Shown: positions 34,240-45,346 of the stretch, piece by piece
Position numbering within the stretch: the stretch's first letter is position 1
How the letters are laid out: every line of letters begins with the position of its first letter
Source: Ampullaceana balthica
Taxonomy: Eukaryota; Mollusca; Gastropoda; Lymnaeidae
Direction of reading: 5' to 3'
Length of the DNA: 64,000 nt
Assembly (NCBI GenBank): GCA_944989445.1
Contig: CALYLW010000058.1
Span: forward strand, 658,501 to 722,500
Position numbers and translations under genes: made by a program
The notes under the pieces: model-generated
What the model saw: the letters and a program-made list of their open reading frames with translations, nothing else
Databases searched by the model: none
Told to the model about the DNA's origin: nothing

Positions 34240-34985
34240 AATTTTACTCAATTCAATGCAATCTTTTTCTTTTCTATGTTATCTCAATTTATGGGAACCC
34301 GTCATTTTTTAAAAATTAATGCAAACCCATTGCATGGAACAAAGAGATGTGCTAATACAAAACGTGGTTATATCAGTCAAACAATTTGTGATGAGTTGGA
34401 GATATCATCTGAACGCTGAGTTAGAAGGAGAAACAAATATGAGTGGGGAAAATTAAGAAGACGTGGTTCTATATTTAGAACGAAAAGTACATCAGGAAAT
34501 AATTTTATCCATGGATGGAATTATAACAGAAAATAAAAGAACGCTTTGATGAGTTGCAAGTCCTTGCAAGAAAATATTCGTCTATAATACCATGTAACCT
34601 ACTAAATGAAGCATTTGAACATCAAATAAATTACTTTATTGACATTGAAAAAGAACAGTTCAATACTGAAAGAAAAAGGCTCCAGGTTTTTATGTCTGTA
34701 CCTAATTATAAGAATAGGAATTATGTAAGAAAAACGGGCCCCCTTGATCTATTAAAATTTATTCAACAGTAAGATTGGAAAATTATGTACCCAACATTGT
34801 AATTTTGCTAAGAATTTTTTCAACAATTACTATCAGTGTCGCTAGTTGTGAAAGGAGCTTCTCCAAAATGAAGTTGCTAAAAATTATCTTAGTTCCACAA
34901 CGAGCGATTTAAGACAACAAAATCTTGCAATACTGTCCATAGAACAAGATATTACAAATAATTTAAATTTTGATAGCGTAATACA
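34240..34985 (+). pseudogene. hAT transposase remnant in copy 2
   Basis: Segment 34554-34772 reads LARKYSSIIPCNLLNEAFEH, INYFIDIEKEQFNTERKRLQ and GPLDLLKFIQQ. After a break, 34790-34990 reads as the dimerisation domain NIVILLRIFSTITISVASCE, RSFSKMKLL and, in another frame, LAILSIEQDI. This is better preserved than copy 1 and keeps the ERSFSK core. The upstream part is recognisable only as fragments. The lineage is the one behind vertebrate 'TTF-type zinc finger with HAT dimerisation domain' proteins, by recollection. No complete frame remains, so any mobilisation needs a transposase from elsewhere. Confidence 0.7.
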
Positions 34986-35364
34986 CGATTTTTCTATTAT
35001 GAAGGTTAGTAAAGTAAATGTAAAAATATGATAGCATACTAATGTATACAATTTCTGTGTTTGTTAAAAAATCATTTATTTATAAATTTAAAAGAAAAGA
35101 ATAGTAATTGATAATGTTTTGGCTTATTTGTGTGCCCCCCCCCCAAACCTGCAACCTCAGTAACTTTCTTGTGGCCTTTAAAAATATATAGTGTATTTTT
35201 ATAAATGTGTATTTATAGGTATATCATCTTATGCAACCTCTTTAATTACTGCTTACATAAATATGGCATGCAATGGTAAACATGTCCCCAAACTTTACTT
35301 TGTTTCAATTACAATTATTAATTCATGTTTATTCATTTATAAAAACCTTCATATAATCGACTAA

Positions 35365-35793
35365 ATTGCCGTCCATAAATGACCTCAAGCAATTTTGGCT
35401 GATATTTCCCCCCCCCTCCGCCCTCGTCACAGGTCGCCACAAAAACTTAGAGTTAGACCCCTTCTTCAATAATAATGGCATAAAGTTTTGACCCCCCCCC
35501 CTTTTCCTCCATAAAAGCCGTATTTTCTATTTGAAAATAAGCATGTTTCAAATCAAATTTGTTTCATTTAAGTATGTTTTTAGTGCAATACTGCACTAAA
35601 AACGTAACACGCGTTTTACGTAAACGTCATTAAATAAAGTGTCAGTAATCAATATTTAAATGGAACTTTCATTTAAAGTTGTGCGTTTTGACGTGACGTC
35701 ACATTTCTCAAACACACCCCTCTCGGCACACATCGTAACAAATATATAAACCCCCCACCCCCCAGGTGCGTGACGTCATTTATGGACGGTCCC
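35365..35793. mobile_element. Harbinger-type MITE nested in hAT copy 2
   Basis: Ends attgccgtccataaatgacc and gtcatttatggacggtccc with TAA flanks (35362-35364, 35794-35796). It lies 59 bp from the 3' end of the hAT, as in copy 1. Confidence 0.8.
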
Positions 35794-35860
35794 TAAAAAG
35801 GGCGGCACATGGGAGACCGCCCCGGGGGGAAAAAGTTCTAGCTACGCCACTGTGTGGCGG

Positions 35861-35987
35861 CAAAGCTTTGTGACGTCATATTGGACGAGGGATCTAAGTT
35901 TTTGACCCGACGTTTGACGAAAAAAGGGGGGGGGGAGGGGGGTAAAAAATTGGCAACAATCGCGTGACGTCATTTATGTACGGCCCC
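35861..35987. mobile_element. Right remnant of the MITE split by hAT copy 2
   Basis: Begins caaagctttgtgacgtcata and ends catttatgtacggcccc followed by TAA (35988-35990), the MITE terminus. Confidence 0.6.
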
Positions 35988-35990
35988 TAA

Positions 35991-37000
35991 GAAATAACAC
36001 GTTTCTTGAAAATTCTAGGGCCTGCGTAGAGCTGTGGTGTCTAAAGTCCAGCCCACGGGCCAAACACGGTCCCCGTTTAAAGTTTATATTGCTCCCAGCA
36101 TCATGTTAAATAATTAATACAATCTTTTTTTTCTGTAACGATAACATTGTATTTATAAGAAAAGCCCAAATTATTGAGCTGTTTTGAGTACAAAACGCAA
36201 AATAGTGACCAAATTCGATGAAATTTTGTTTACCACTTAGATATTGACTAGGAAAAGGAAATGCAGTAATGTGCTGTTATGTGTACGAAATTCGATGATG
36301 TCCGATGGCATAAATCGATGGCGAATTATTGTTTATATTTGCTAATTCGGTTAAAAAAATTAATGTGACGTTGGTGTATTTAAAATTTGAAGCAAGTTTT
36401 CACATTACAACTTTTGATACAGCTATCTTCCGCTCAAGTTATATTTTATTTATTTACTGTAATTGTTAAGTACGTAGCCTAAAAGGAAAATAAAATTATT
36501 ATTCCGTAAATGGGCCATTATTTATCAAATTTTAGTAATGTCTAATGTTGGAATAAGATATCTCTCAATTCTCGAAAATCGCTAAAGTATTGTTCCACAT
36601 TTTCCCCAGAAAATATACTTTTATAACAACAACAAAAAGCCTGTACCCCAGTATCAACAAACCCTGACCACAGAACTAACACATGAGCTCATTGTGAGTT
36701 TATTGTATGTATAGAAGCCGAGATCTCTGGCAGTGTAGGACAAGGGATGTCAGAAGTGCCAACTTTTACAGATGATATCATGGATACTTTCTGAAGATTG
36801 GCACACATAATTGCTTCTGTATTATCATCGTTCAGCTTTAATCTGCTTGATGCTATCGATGATTTTACAGCAAGACAGCAGTTCGACAGCCCGAACAGCT
36901 CGAAGGATCCGGGTGAAAACTCTTGTAAAGTTGTGTGTCATACACAAATTATAATTTGCGAGATATAAAATACAAAATACACAAACAAATTGTGCAATGA
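35991..37000. other. Unassigned sequence
   Basis: A stretch at 36040-36085 (aagtccagcccacgggccaa) resembles the subterminal GGCCCGCGGGCC type of some hAT elements; no partner end was found. The remainder has no recognised feature. Confidence 0.25.
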
Positions 37001-37039
37001 AAACAATAAATTTGAGCTTTATTTTTAGACTGACACGAT

Positions 37040-37072
37040 AGTAAACGTTTCGGCTAATGCCTTCATCAGTAC
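37040..37072 (-). ncRNA. Hammerhead-ribozyme-like core at the 3' end of a Penelope-like element
   Basis: The minus strand reads CTGATGA (37069-37063), a short stem aGGC-ATTA-GCC, then GAAAC (37051-37047). This is the CUGAUGA / stem II / GAAA order of the minimal hammerhead motifs reported in Penelope-like elements. Stem III can be drawn as ACGT/GTGT with wobble pairs. Stem I does not pair well in my hands, so activity is doubtful. Confidence 0.4.
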
Positions 37073-37260
37073 AACATAAAATACATTCTTACAATACTTA
37101 CATAAGTAATAATAACATTCTTAAAACATATTGTATTTTAAAATATTTATGTTAAATAAAAAAAAGGAAAAACAAAAACAAACATGGACACAGGATATAG
37201 GAAAAAGGGGGAAGTATCCAAAGTTACAGTAAAAACCACAACGGGAACACGATTCTGCAG

Positions 37261-38235
37261 TTAAGTAAAATTATGAATTTGGTTAATTCCATATGGAGCC
37301 AACGTACCAAATCTTTTTATGAGTCTATTTTCCATGTGGATTCTATCATGGGTATTGCTTGCATATAAAATACCAGTTACTGCAATATCTGATATGCCGT
37401 TATGGTCAACACTGTTAAAATGTTTAGACACAGGACATTGAGCCTGTTTATTTATATTATACAGGTGCTCTCTAAAGCGATCTCCAAGACGACGACCAGT
37501 CTCACCCACGTACATTTTATTACACCTCTTGCAAAGAATTGCATAAATCACGTTGCGACTTGTGCAAGTGAATCCATCTTTTATTAAGAAGTTTTCAAGA
37601 GGGAAAGAAATGTTGTTAATTTCCATCACATATGGACAAGTATTGCAACGGTTACGGTTGCAATCTTTTGTTCCAATATGTGCTTTCATTGTGGGAAGGT
37701 GACTTCTTACAAGAATATCTCTGAGGCTTCTATCTCTCCGGAAAGCAAAAAAGAGGAGGTTTTTTGAAGACCTGCTGAGTTAGAGGGTCAGCCATAAGGA
37801 TTGGTCGGTTTTTGAGAATCACCTGGCGGGTTTTAAAATTATGAGGATGAAAAGTTAAAATAAATTTGGATCGATCACATTGATAAGAAACAGATGATGT
37901 AAACGTGTCCTGTCCTGGTCATGCCTTTAATTCGATTGACAGCGGATATTAAAACTGCTTCCGGGTATGACCTCCTTCGAAAAGAGTCCAGCATTTCATT
38001 ACTTTTCTCCAAAAAGTCTGCCTCATCACTGCAGAGTCTTTTAAGTCTCAATAGTTGCGAAAATGGGATAGAGCTCTTACAAGATTCAGGATGGGACGAT
38101 GTGTACATAAGGAAACTATGGCTGTCTGTAGACTTGTAAAAATTTTTTTAATATATTTTATTTTCTTTCAATTTAATTTGTATATCCAAAAAATTAACAG
38201 CACTCCTATAACTTGTGTTACCTTTTGGCCTGAGA
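37261..38235 (-). pseudogene. Penelope-like retroelement, C-terminal RT linker and GIY-YIG endonuclease
   Basis: Read from 38235 down: VNFLDIQIKLKENKI, then TDSHSFLMYTSSHPESCKSS and SIPFSQLLRLKRLCSDEADF, which matches the post-RT region of Penelope-like elements. After frame changes come FHPHNFKTRQVILKNRPIL and an intact 142-codon frame 37689-37261. That frame contains CNRNRCNTCPY, VIYAILCKRC (GIY-like), KMYVGETGRRLGDRFREH (YIG and the catalytic Arg region) and MENRLIKRFG (catalytic Glu). The endonuclease would nick target DNA for RT priming. The catalytic RT core is absent (5'-truncated), and at least two frameshifts separate the parts. The 3' region carries the hammerhead-like motif. Confidence 0.85.
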
Positions 38236-38244
38236 TTTTATATG

Positions 38245-38406
38245 CAATGTTCCCTTTAAGCTGCACGGCTGCGCGGTCGAGCAAATACCTGATAGTGCCA
38301 CGCAGCAGATCAGAACTCCCACTTAGCAAATGTTTTAAATTTGAAGATGCACACTAATTTTTTTAAAAATTTGCACAGTGACCAACGAACCTTAGCGGGA
38401 ACATTG
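38245..38406. mobile_element. Short hAT-type MITE, relative of 6141-6324
   Basis: Ends caatgttccctttaagctgc and cttagcgggaacattg, interior with cacgg/gcgcgg blocks like the copy at 6141. Flanking 8-mers do not match, so the duplication is lost or one end is displaced. It adjoins the truncated end of the Penelope-like remnant. Confidence 0.7.
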
Positions 38407-38639
38407 GTTACATCAGTGTCCAGGGTGACGTCTGCAAATGTCGACTTACCCTTGCCCAGTTTCAACTGCACACGTATATAAATAGACCCATATTGTAACG
38501 CTCATACATGTGGACAATTGAGATTGTATGTGGCCTCCGAAGTTGTCTCCCCTGGGTGTCCCGTCACGCGGTCAAGATCTGATCAAAAGACGTTGGAGAA
38601 AAGACTAGCACACAATCTTAAACACAGAAATACTAAGAC

Positions 38640-39655
38640 AATAAACTAGCACAATAATTGAATCAATTTAAGGCAGAGACTAATGCACAGTAATTGAATC
38701 AATTTAGGGCAGAGACTAATGCACAGTCATTGAATCAATTTAGGGCAGAGACTAATGCACAGTCATTGAATCAATTTAGGGCAGAGACTAATGCACAGTC
38801 ATTGAATCAATTTAGGGCAGAGACTAATGCACAGTCATTGAATCAATTTAGGGCAGAGACTAATGCACAGTCATTGAATCAATTTAGGGCAGAGACTAAT
38901 GCACAGTCATTGAATCAATTTAGGGCAAGGACTAATGCACAGTCATTGAATCAATTAAGGCAGAGACTAATGCACAATCATTGAATCAATTTAAGGCAGT
39001 GAATAATGCACAATCATTGAATCAATTTAAGACAATAAACTAATACACAATCATTGAAGCAATTTAAGGCAATAAACTAATACACAATCATTGAATCAAT
39101 TTAAGGCAATAAACTAATACACAATCATTGAAGCAATTTAAGGCAGTGAATAATGCACAATCATTGAATCAATTTAAGACAGTAGATTAATGCACAATCA
39201 TTGAATCAATTTAAGACAGTAGATTAATTCACAATCATTGAATCAATTTAAGACAGTAGATTAATGCACAATCATTGAATCATTTTAAGACAGTAGATTA
39301 ATGCACAATCATTGAATCAATTTAAGACAGTAGACTTATGCACAATCATTGAATAAATTTAAGGCAGAGACGAATGCACAATCAATGAATCAATTTAAGG
39401 CAATAGACGTATGCACAATCATTGAATAAATTTAAGGAAGCGACTAATGCACAATCATTGAATCAATTTAAGACTGTAGCCTAATGCACAATCATCAAAT
39501 TAATTTAAGACCGTAAACTAATACAGATTCATTAAATTAATTTAAGAAAGTAAACTATTATACATTCATTAATTTAATTAAAGACAGTAAACTAATACAC
39601 AATCATTAAATTAATTTAAGACAATAAACTAATAACAATTATTGAAACTATTTAA
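38640..39655. repeat. Minisatellite, 36-bp unit, about 28 copies
   Basis: The unit is cattgaatcaatttagggca plus gagactaatgcacagt. Copies are nearly identical at 38700-38950 and become more diverged rightward. Confidence 0.95.
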
Positions 39656-39744
39656 GTCAACAATCAGTAAACTAGGTCAGTCTGTGTTTGTGACAGGGTG
39701 ATGTTGGTTTTTTGTCTATGTGAGGTTGTGTTTATGACTTAAAT

Positions 39745-40602
39745 GTTCTCTAACATTCTACCCACTTTGTTCTCTAATTTTCTACCCACTTAGTTCTCTA
39801 GCATTCTATCCAATGGATAACATGTAAACAGGTTATGAGTTAGCCTGACAGAACGTGACAGGCTAAGTCATACCCTGTTTACATGTTATCCATTTACTAA
39901 TCTATAAGCCTGATTGCAGTCTTACCCCCATATTTGTCACAACATTCCATCCACTTTGTTCTCTAACATTCCATCCACTTTGTTCTCTAACATTCCATCC
40001 ACTTTGTTCTCTAACATTCCATCCACTTTGTTCTCTAACATTCCATCCACTTTGTTCTCTAACATTCCATCCACTTTGTTCTCTAACATTCCATCCACTT
40101 TGTTCTCTAACATTTCATCCACTTTGTTCTCTAACATTCCATCCACTTAATTGTTCTCTAACATTCCATCCACTTTGTTCTCTAACATTCCATCCACTTA
40201 ATTGTTCTCTAACATTCCATCCACTTTGTTCTCTAACATTCCATCCACTTTGTTCTCTAACATTCCATCCACTTTGTTGTCTAACATTCCATCCACTTTG
40301 TTCTCTAACATTCCATCCACTTTGTTCTCTAACATTCCATCCACTTAATTGTTCTCTAACATTCCATCCACTTTGTTCTCTAACATTCCATCCACTTAAT
40401 TTTTCTCTAACATTCCATCCACTTTGTTCTCTAACATTCCATCCACTTTGTTCTCTAACATTCCATCCACGTTGTTCTCTAACATTCCATCCACTTTGTT
40501 CTCTAACATTCCATCCACATTATTCTCTAACATTCCATCCACTTTGTTCTCTAACATTCCATCCACTTTTTTCTCTAACATTCCATCCACTTTGTTCTCT
40601 TT
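39745..40602. repeat. Minisatellite, 24-bp unit, about 33 copies
   Basis: The unit is ttctctaacattccatccac plus tttg, with a 26-bp variant ending ttaattg. Early copies read ctacccac. A hairpin (39813-39893) interrupts it near its left edge. Confidence 0.95.
39813..39893. repeat. Long hairpin, about 36-bp arms
   Basis: atggataacatgtaaacagg at the left pairs with cctgtttacatgttatccat at the right, and the inner gttagcctgaca pairs with tgacaggctaa. The loop is about six bases. It is unlike the surrounding 24-bp repeat. Confidence 0.85.
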
Positions 40603-40954
40603 CCCTCATTCTACCCACCCTGTTTCCCCATCCCCTATATTCTAACCTATATCATGGAAACACGACCCACAATATCACATTTCAAACTTGTTGTTCACTG
40701 GCGCGGAACTCCTGTCAAAAAGTTTAACATGAATGAATATGGTTAAATTCTAGGAACTTACAAGGACACACACTTAGGTCAGCACGTACCAGGATGCTCC
40801 GGGCTAGACAGACTATCCTAGGGGCCGTGAGATACTTCACTTATCAGATACATGTTCAAAATGTTATTTATCTTAATTGTACCAACTTTTATAAGTATAA
40901 ATACAACTTTTATTTTTATTATAATGTAACTGAATGTTATAACAAAACTACAAT

Positions 40955-43400
40955 CATGTATCCCACAACGACAATCATGTATCCCCCAACTACAATCATG
41001 TATCCCACAACTACAATCACGTATCCAACAACGACAATCATGTATCCCACAACTACAATCATGTATCCCAAAACTACAATCATGTATCCCACAACGACAA
41101 TCATGTATTCCCCAACTACAATCATTTATCCCACAACTACAATCAGTATCCCACCACGACAATCATGTATCCCACATCTACAATCATGTATCCTACAACT
41201 ACAATCATATATCTTACAACTACCATCATGTATCTTACAACTACAATCATGTATCTCACAACTACAATCACGTATCCAACAACGACAATCATGTATCCCA
41301 CAACTACAATCATGTATCCCAAAACTACAATCATGTATCCCACAACGACAATCATGTATTCCCCAACTACAATCATTTATCCCACAACTACAATCAGTAT
41401 CCCACCACGACAATCATGTATCCCACAACTACAATCATGTATCCTACAACTACAATCATATATCTTACAACTACCATCATGTATCTTACAACTACAATCA
41501 TGTATCCTACAACTACAATCATGTATCCCACAACTATAATCATGTATCCTACAACCACAATCATGTATCCTACAACTACAATCATGTATCCTACAACTAC
41601 AATCATGTATCTCACAACTACAATCATGTATCCTACAACTACAATCATGTATCTCACAACTACAATCATGTATCCTACAACTACAATCATGTATCCCACA
41701 ACTACAATCATGTATCCTACAACTACAATCATGTAACCTACAACTACAATCATGTATCCCACAACTATAATCATGTATCCTACAACCACAATCATGTATC
41801 CTACAACTACAATCATGTATCCTACAACTACAATCATGTATCTCACAACAACAATCATGTATCCTACAACTACAATAATGTATCCCACAACTACAATCAT
41901 GTATCCTACAACTACAATCATATATCCTACAACTACAATCATGTATCCTACAACTACAATCATGTATCCCACAACTACAATCATGTATCCCACAACTACA
42001 ATCATGTATCCACCAAACTACAATCATGTATCCTACAACTACAATCATGTATCCTACAACTACAATCTTGAATCCCACAACTACAATCATGTATCCCACA
42101 ACTACAATCATTTAACCTACAACTACAATCATATATCTTACAACTACCATCATGTATCTTACAACTACAATCATGTATCCTACAACTACAATCATGTATC
42201 CCACAACTATAATCATGTATCCTACAACCACAATCATGTATCCTACAACTACAATCATGTATCCCAAAACTACAATCATGTATCCCACAACGACAATCAT
42301 GTATTCCCCAACTACAATCATTTATCCCACAACTACAATCAGTATCCCACCACGACAATCATGTATCCCACAACTACAATCATGTATCCTACAACTACAA
42401 TCATATATCTTACAACTACCATCATGTATCTTACAACTACAATCATGTATCCTACAACTACAATCATGTATCCCACAACTATAATCATGTATCCTACAAC
42501 CACAATCATGTATCCTACAACTACAATCATGTATCCTACAACTACAATCATGTATCTCACAACTACAATCATGTATCCTACAACTACAATCATGTATCTC
42601 ACAACTACAATCATGTATCCTACAACTACAATCATGTATCCCACAACTACAATCATGTATCCTACAACTACAATCATGTAACCTACAACTACAATCATGT
42701 ATCCCACAACTATAATCATGTATCCTACAACCACAATCATGTATCCTACAACTACAATCATGTATCCTACAACTACAATCATGTATCTCACAACAACAAT
42801 CATGTATCCTACAACTACAATAATGTATCCCACAACTACAATCATGTATCCTACAACTACAATCATATATCCTACAACTACAATCATGTATCCTACAACT
42901 ACAATCATGTATCCCACAACTACAATCATGTATCCCACAACTACAATCATGTATCCACCAAACTACAATCATGTATCCTACAACTACAATCATGTATCCT
43001 ACAACTACAATCTTGAATCCCACAACTACAATCATGTATCCCACAACTACAATCATTTAACCTACAACTACAATCATAATCCTACAACTACAATCATTTA
43101 TCCTACAACTACAATCATGTAACCTAAAACTACAATCATATATCCTACAACTACAATCATGTATCCCACAACTACAATCATGTATCCTACAACTAGAATC
43201 ATATGTCTCAATACCACAATCATATATCCCACGAATACAATCATATATCCCACAAATACAATCATGTACACCACAACTACAATATGAATTCCACGACTAA
43301 AATCAAGTATCACAGAACTATTATCATGTATCCTACAACTAAAACTATATATCGTACAACTTCAATAATGTCTCTAACATTTACCATCATACATCCCACA
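40955..43400. repeat. Minisatellite, 21-bp unit, with a 945-bp higher-order duplication
   Basis: The unit is acaactacaatcatgtatcc plus c/t. The block 41377-42120 recurs, identical in all readable frames, at 42322-43065, an offset of 945 bases. Marker variants (cagtatcccaccacgac, tccaccaaact, atcttgaatcc) show the order. Long frames on both strands (YNHVSYN, GYMIVVV) are repeat translations. The right end past 43200 is diverged. Confidence 0.95.
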
Positions 43401-43439
43401 GTTATATATCCTACACATGTCATAACAAAATCACTAATA

Positions 43440-43530
43440 TCTTATCTTATCTGTTTACAGACGCTCCTTCTATACAGAAGATTATTGCGTCCTACGCTTA
43501 TCTATGGTTTGTGTTTAGTCCTGCATAATT
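43440..43530 (-). repeat. 3' tail of the (GATAA)-tailed SINE-like family, inverted
   Basis: Begins tatcttatctgtttacagac, then gctccttctatacagaag and gtgtttagtcctgcat. It is the reverse complement of 59157-59250. Confidence 0.65.
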
Positions 43531-43747
43531 AATATATTTAACTAGAAATAAACCCACGCTCTGCAACGGTTAAGAACTGCCTTAAAAGTTTTATTACGTC
43601 GGTGAAAATATGACAGTAAATATTTTTAAATATCTCTTTGTATATGACGATATACGTTTGTTCTTCTGGTTGTAGTATAACTAAAATTTGAGTTGATTTT
43701 ACTCTTAAGAATGCACCTAACAGGTAGTCAGAAATATACACTTTTTA

Positions 43748-44789
43748 ATATGGCATCTGTCCGTCCACGAAAGACGATAGATTTATCTTTATTATTTGCA
43801 GCTCTTGGTGTGGCTGATAAGACCAATCCTTGAGTGGCAGTCTCTTCTGCATGTCACACACACGAATGCAGTGGGGCAGTGTTGCCTGGCCTTCCTCCTT
43901 GCTCTTTTTTCAACTGCTTCTGCCCTAGTTTGCTCCTCCGCTCTAAGTGGTCCTTCTTTCACTAAAGCCCGCCACGTGGACTCTTTCTGCCAGGTTTTCC
44001 CAGTTTTGTATATGATGTTGGCTACTTTCATGTCTCTCCTGCATATGTCCCTTTATCTGAGACATGACCCACCAACCGACCTTTTCCCTGTCCCCAGCTC
44101 GCTGTATAGCACATCCTTGGGTATGCGACCAGTTTGCATCCTCTTGACGTGTCCAAGCCAACGGAGGCGTCTTTGGCTTAATATGGCTGGAATGCTACTC
44201 ATGCTTGCTTGAGCCTGGACCTCTGTGTTGGGGACTTTCTATTGCAATTTGGTGTCTAGGATGCGGCGCAGGCATCTGAGGTGGAAGCTATTGAGCCTTC
44301 TTTCATGCCTGGTATAGGTGGTCCAAGACTCGCATCCATAGAGAAATGTGCTCAGTACGCAGGCCTGGTATACCTGCAGCTTAGTCCTTGCTGTGAGTTT
44401 GGTATTGTACCAGACTCTTTTGTACAGTCTAGCCATAAAAGTTGCTGCCTTCCCTATCCTACCACTTATGTCATCTTCCAATGAGAGGGTGCTCGAGATG
44501 TTTGATAAGTAAAACTGTCAACAATATCCAGGTTGCAGTCGTCAATGGTGATAGTCGGGAGAGAGGCAGCATCCTGTGCCATAATGTTGGTTTTCTTTAT
44601 ACTTATGGTCAGGCCAAACTCTTTGCAGGCAGTGGAGAAGCTGGATACAAGGTTCTGCAGTCCATCTGATGTGTGGGATATTAAGGCGCCATCGTCTGCA
44701 AATAAGAGCTCGCGCAGCAAAATCTTCCTTATTTTGGTCTTGGCTCTAAGTCGGGCAATATTGAATAATCTCCCGTCAGCTCTGGTGAC
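43748..44789 (-). pseudogene. 5'-truncated non-LTR retrotransposon, RT C-terminal half with C2HC motif
   Basis: Read on the minus strand from 44789: LLRELLFADDGALISHTSDG (RT catalytic ADD), STACKEFGLTISIKKTNIM, a frameshift near 44470, SGRIGKAATFMARLYKRVW, LSTFLYGCESWTTYTRHERR, LRRILDTKLQ then a stop, and from 44030 MKVANIIYKTGKTWQKESTW. It ends CVTCRRDCHSRIGLISHTKSC, a zinc-knuckle-like C2HC. Sequence and 3' UTR match the plus-strand copy at 61013-62695. The 3' end is the gatgccat motif near 43750. Truncated and frameshifted, so inactive. Confidence 0.85.
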
Positions 44790-44929
44790 ACTTGTAAAGT
44801 TTTATTATCTAATATTGAGACAATATTACGTACGACAAAGAGCACTAGGGAACTTTAAAAAATTAAATATGTAATTAATTTAATTTAAAAATATGCATAC
44901 AAAAATATATCATAGTGTGGATGTCATTT

Positions 44930-45100
44930 CCAATAAAACATATGCAGTCTTTCACAATAAAACATATGCAGTCTTTCACAATAAAACATATGCAGTCTTT
45001 CACAATAAAACATATGCAGTCTTTCACAATAAAACATATGCAGTCTTTCACAATAAAACATATGCAGTCTTTCACAATAAAACATATGCTGTCTTTCACA
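44930..45100. repeat. Tandem repeat, 24-bp unit, about seven copies
   Basis: The unit is cacaataaaacatatgcagt plus cttt. Each copy carries AATAAA on the plus strand, a set of seven potential poly(A) signals. Confidence 0.95.
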
Positions 45101-45132
45101 CGCTGAACAACTTAAAGATAAAAGTCAATTAA

Positions 45133-45165
45133 ATCCACATATACACACACGCACGCAAACACACG

Positions 45166-45233
<68 letters not shown>
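45133..45233. repeat. (AC)n microsatellite
   Basis: Nearly pure ac dinucleotides, with a few cacg variants at the left. Confidence 0.95.
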
Positions 45234-45235
<2 letters not shown>

Positions 45236-45346
45236 TATCCCCGTATAAAACACATTAAGAATATTTTCATGGATATTTTGTTCAATTTTGTCCCTTTTAT
45301 AAAAAAAGGAAATGTCCTATTTACAGATGGAATCAAATATCTTATA

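Larger units (their letters stand above)
33405..35852 (+). mobile_element. hAT transposon copy 2, full length, decayed
   Basis: Starts cagtggcgtagctag and ends ctagctacgccactg. The flanking 8-mers TGTGGCGG (33397-33404, 35853-35860) are identical. Length is 2448 bp. It shares transposase remnant and nested MITE with copy 1 at 11754-14233. It is itself inserted in another MITE. Confidence 0.92.

Noticed and set aside
40794..43122. Frames up to 425 codons (YNHVSYN, GYMIVVV)
   Set aside because: 21-bp repeat translated in several frames on both strands.
43542..43747. Additional Helitron 3' end (ctagaaataaacccacgctc, minus)
   Set aside because: CTAG and a similar context are present, but no convincing hairpin and no 5' end, so not listed as an element.
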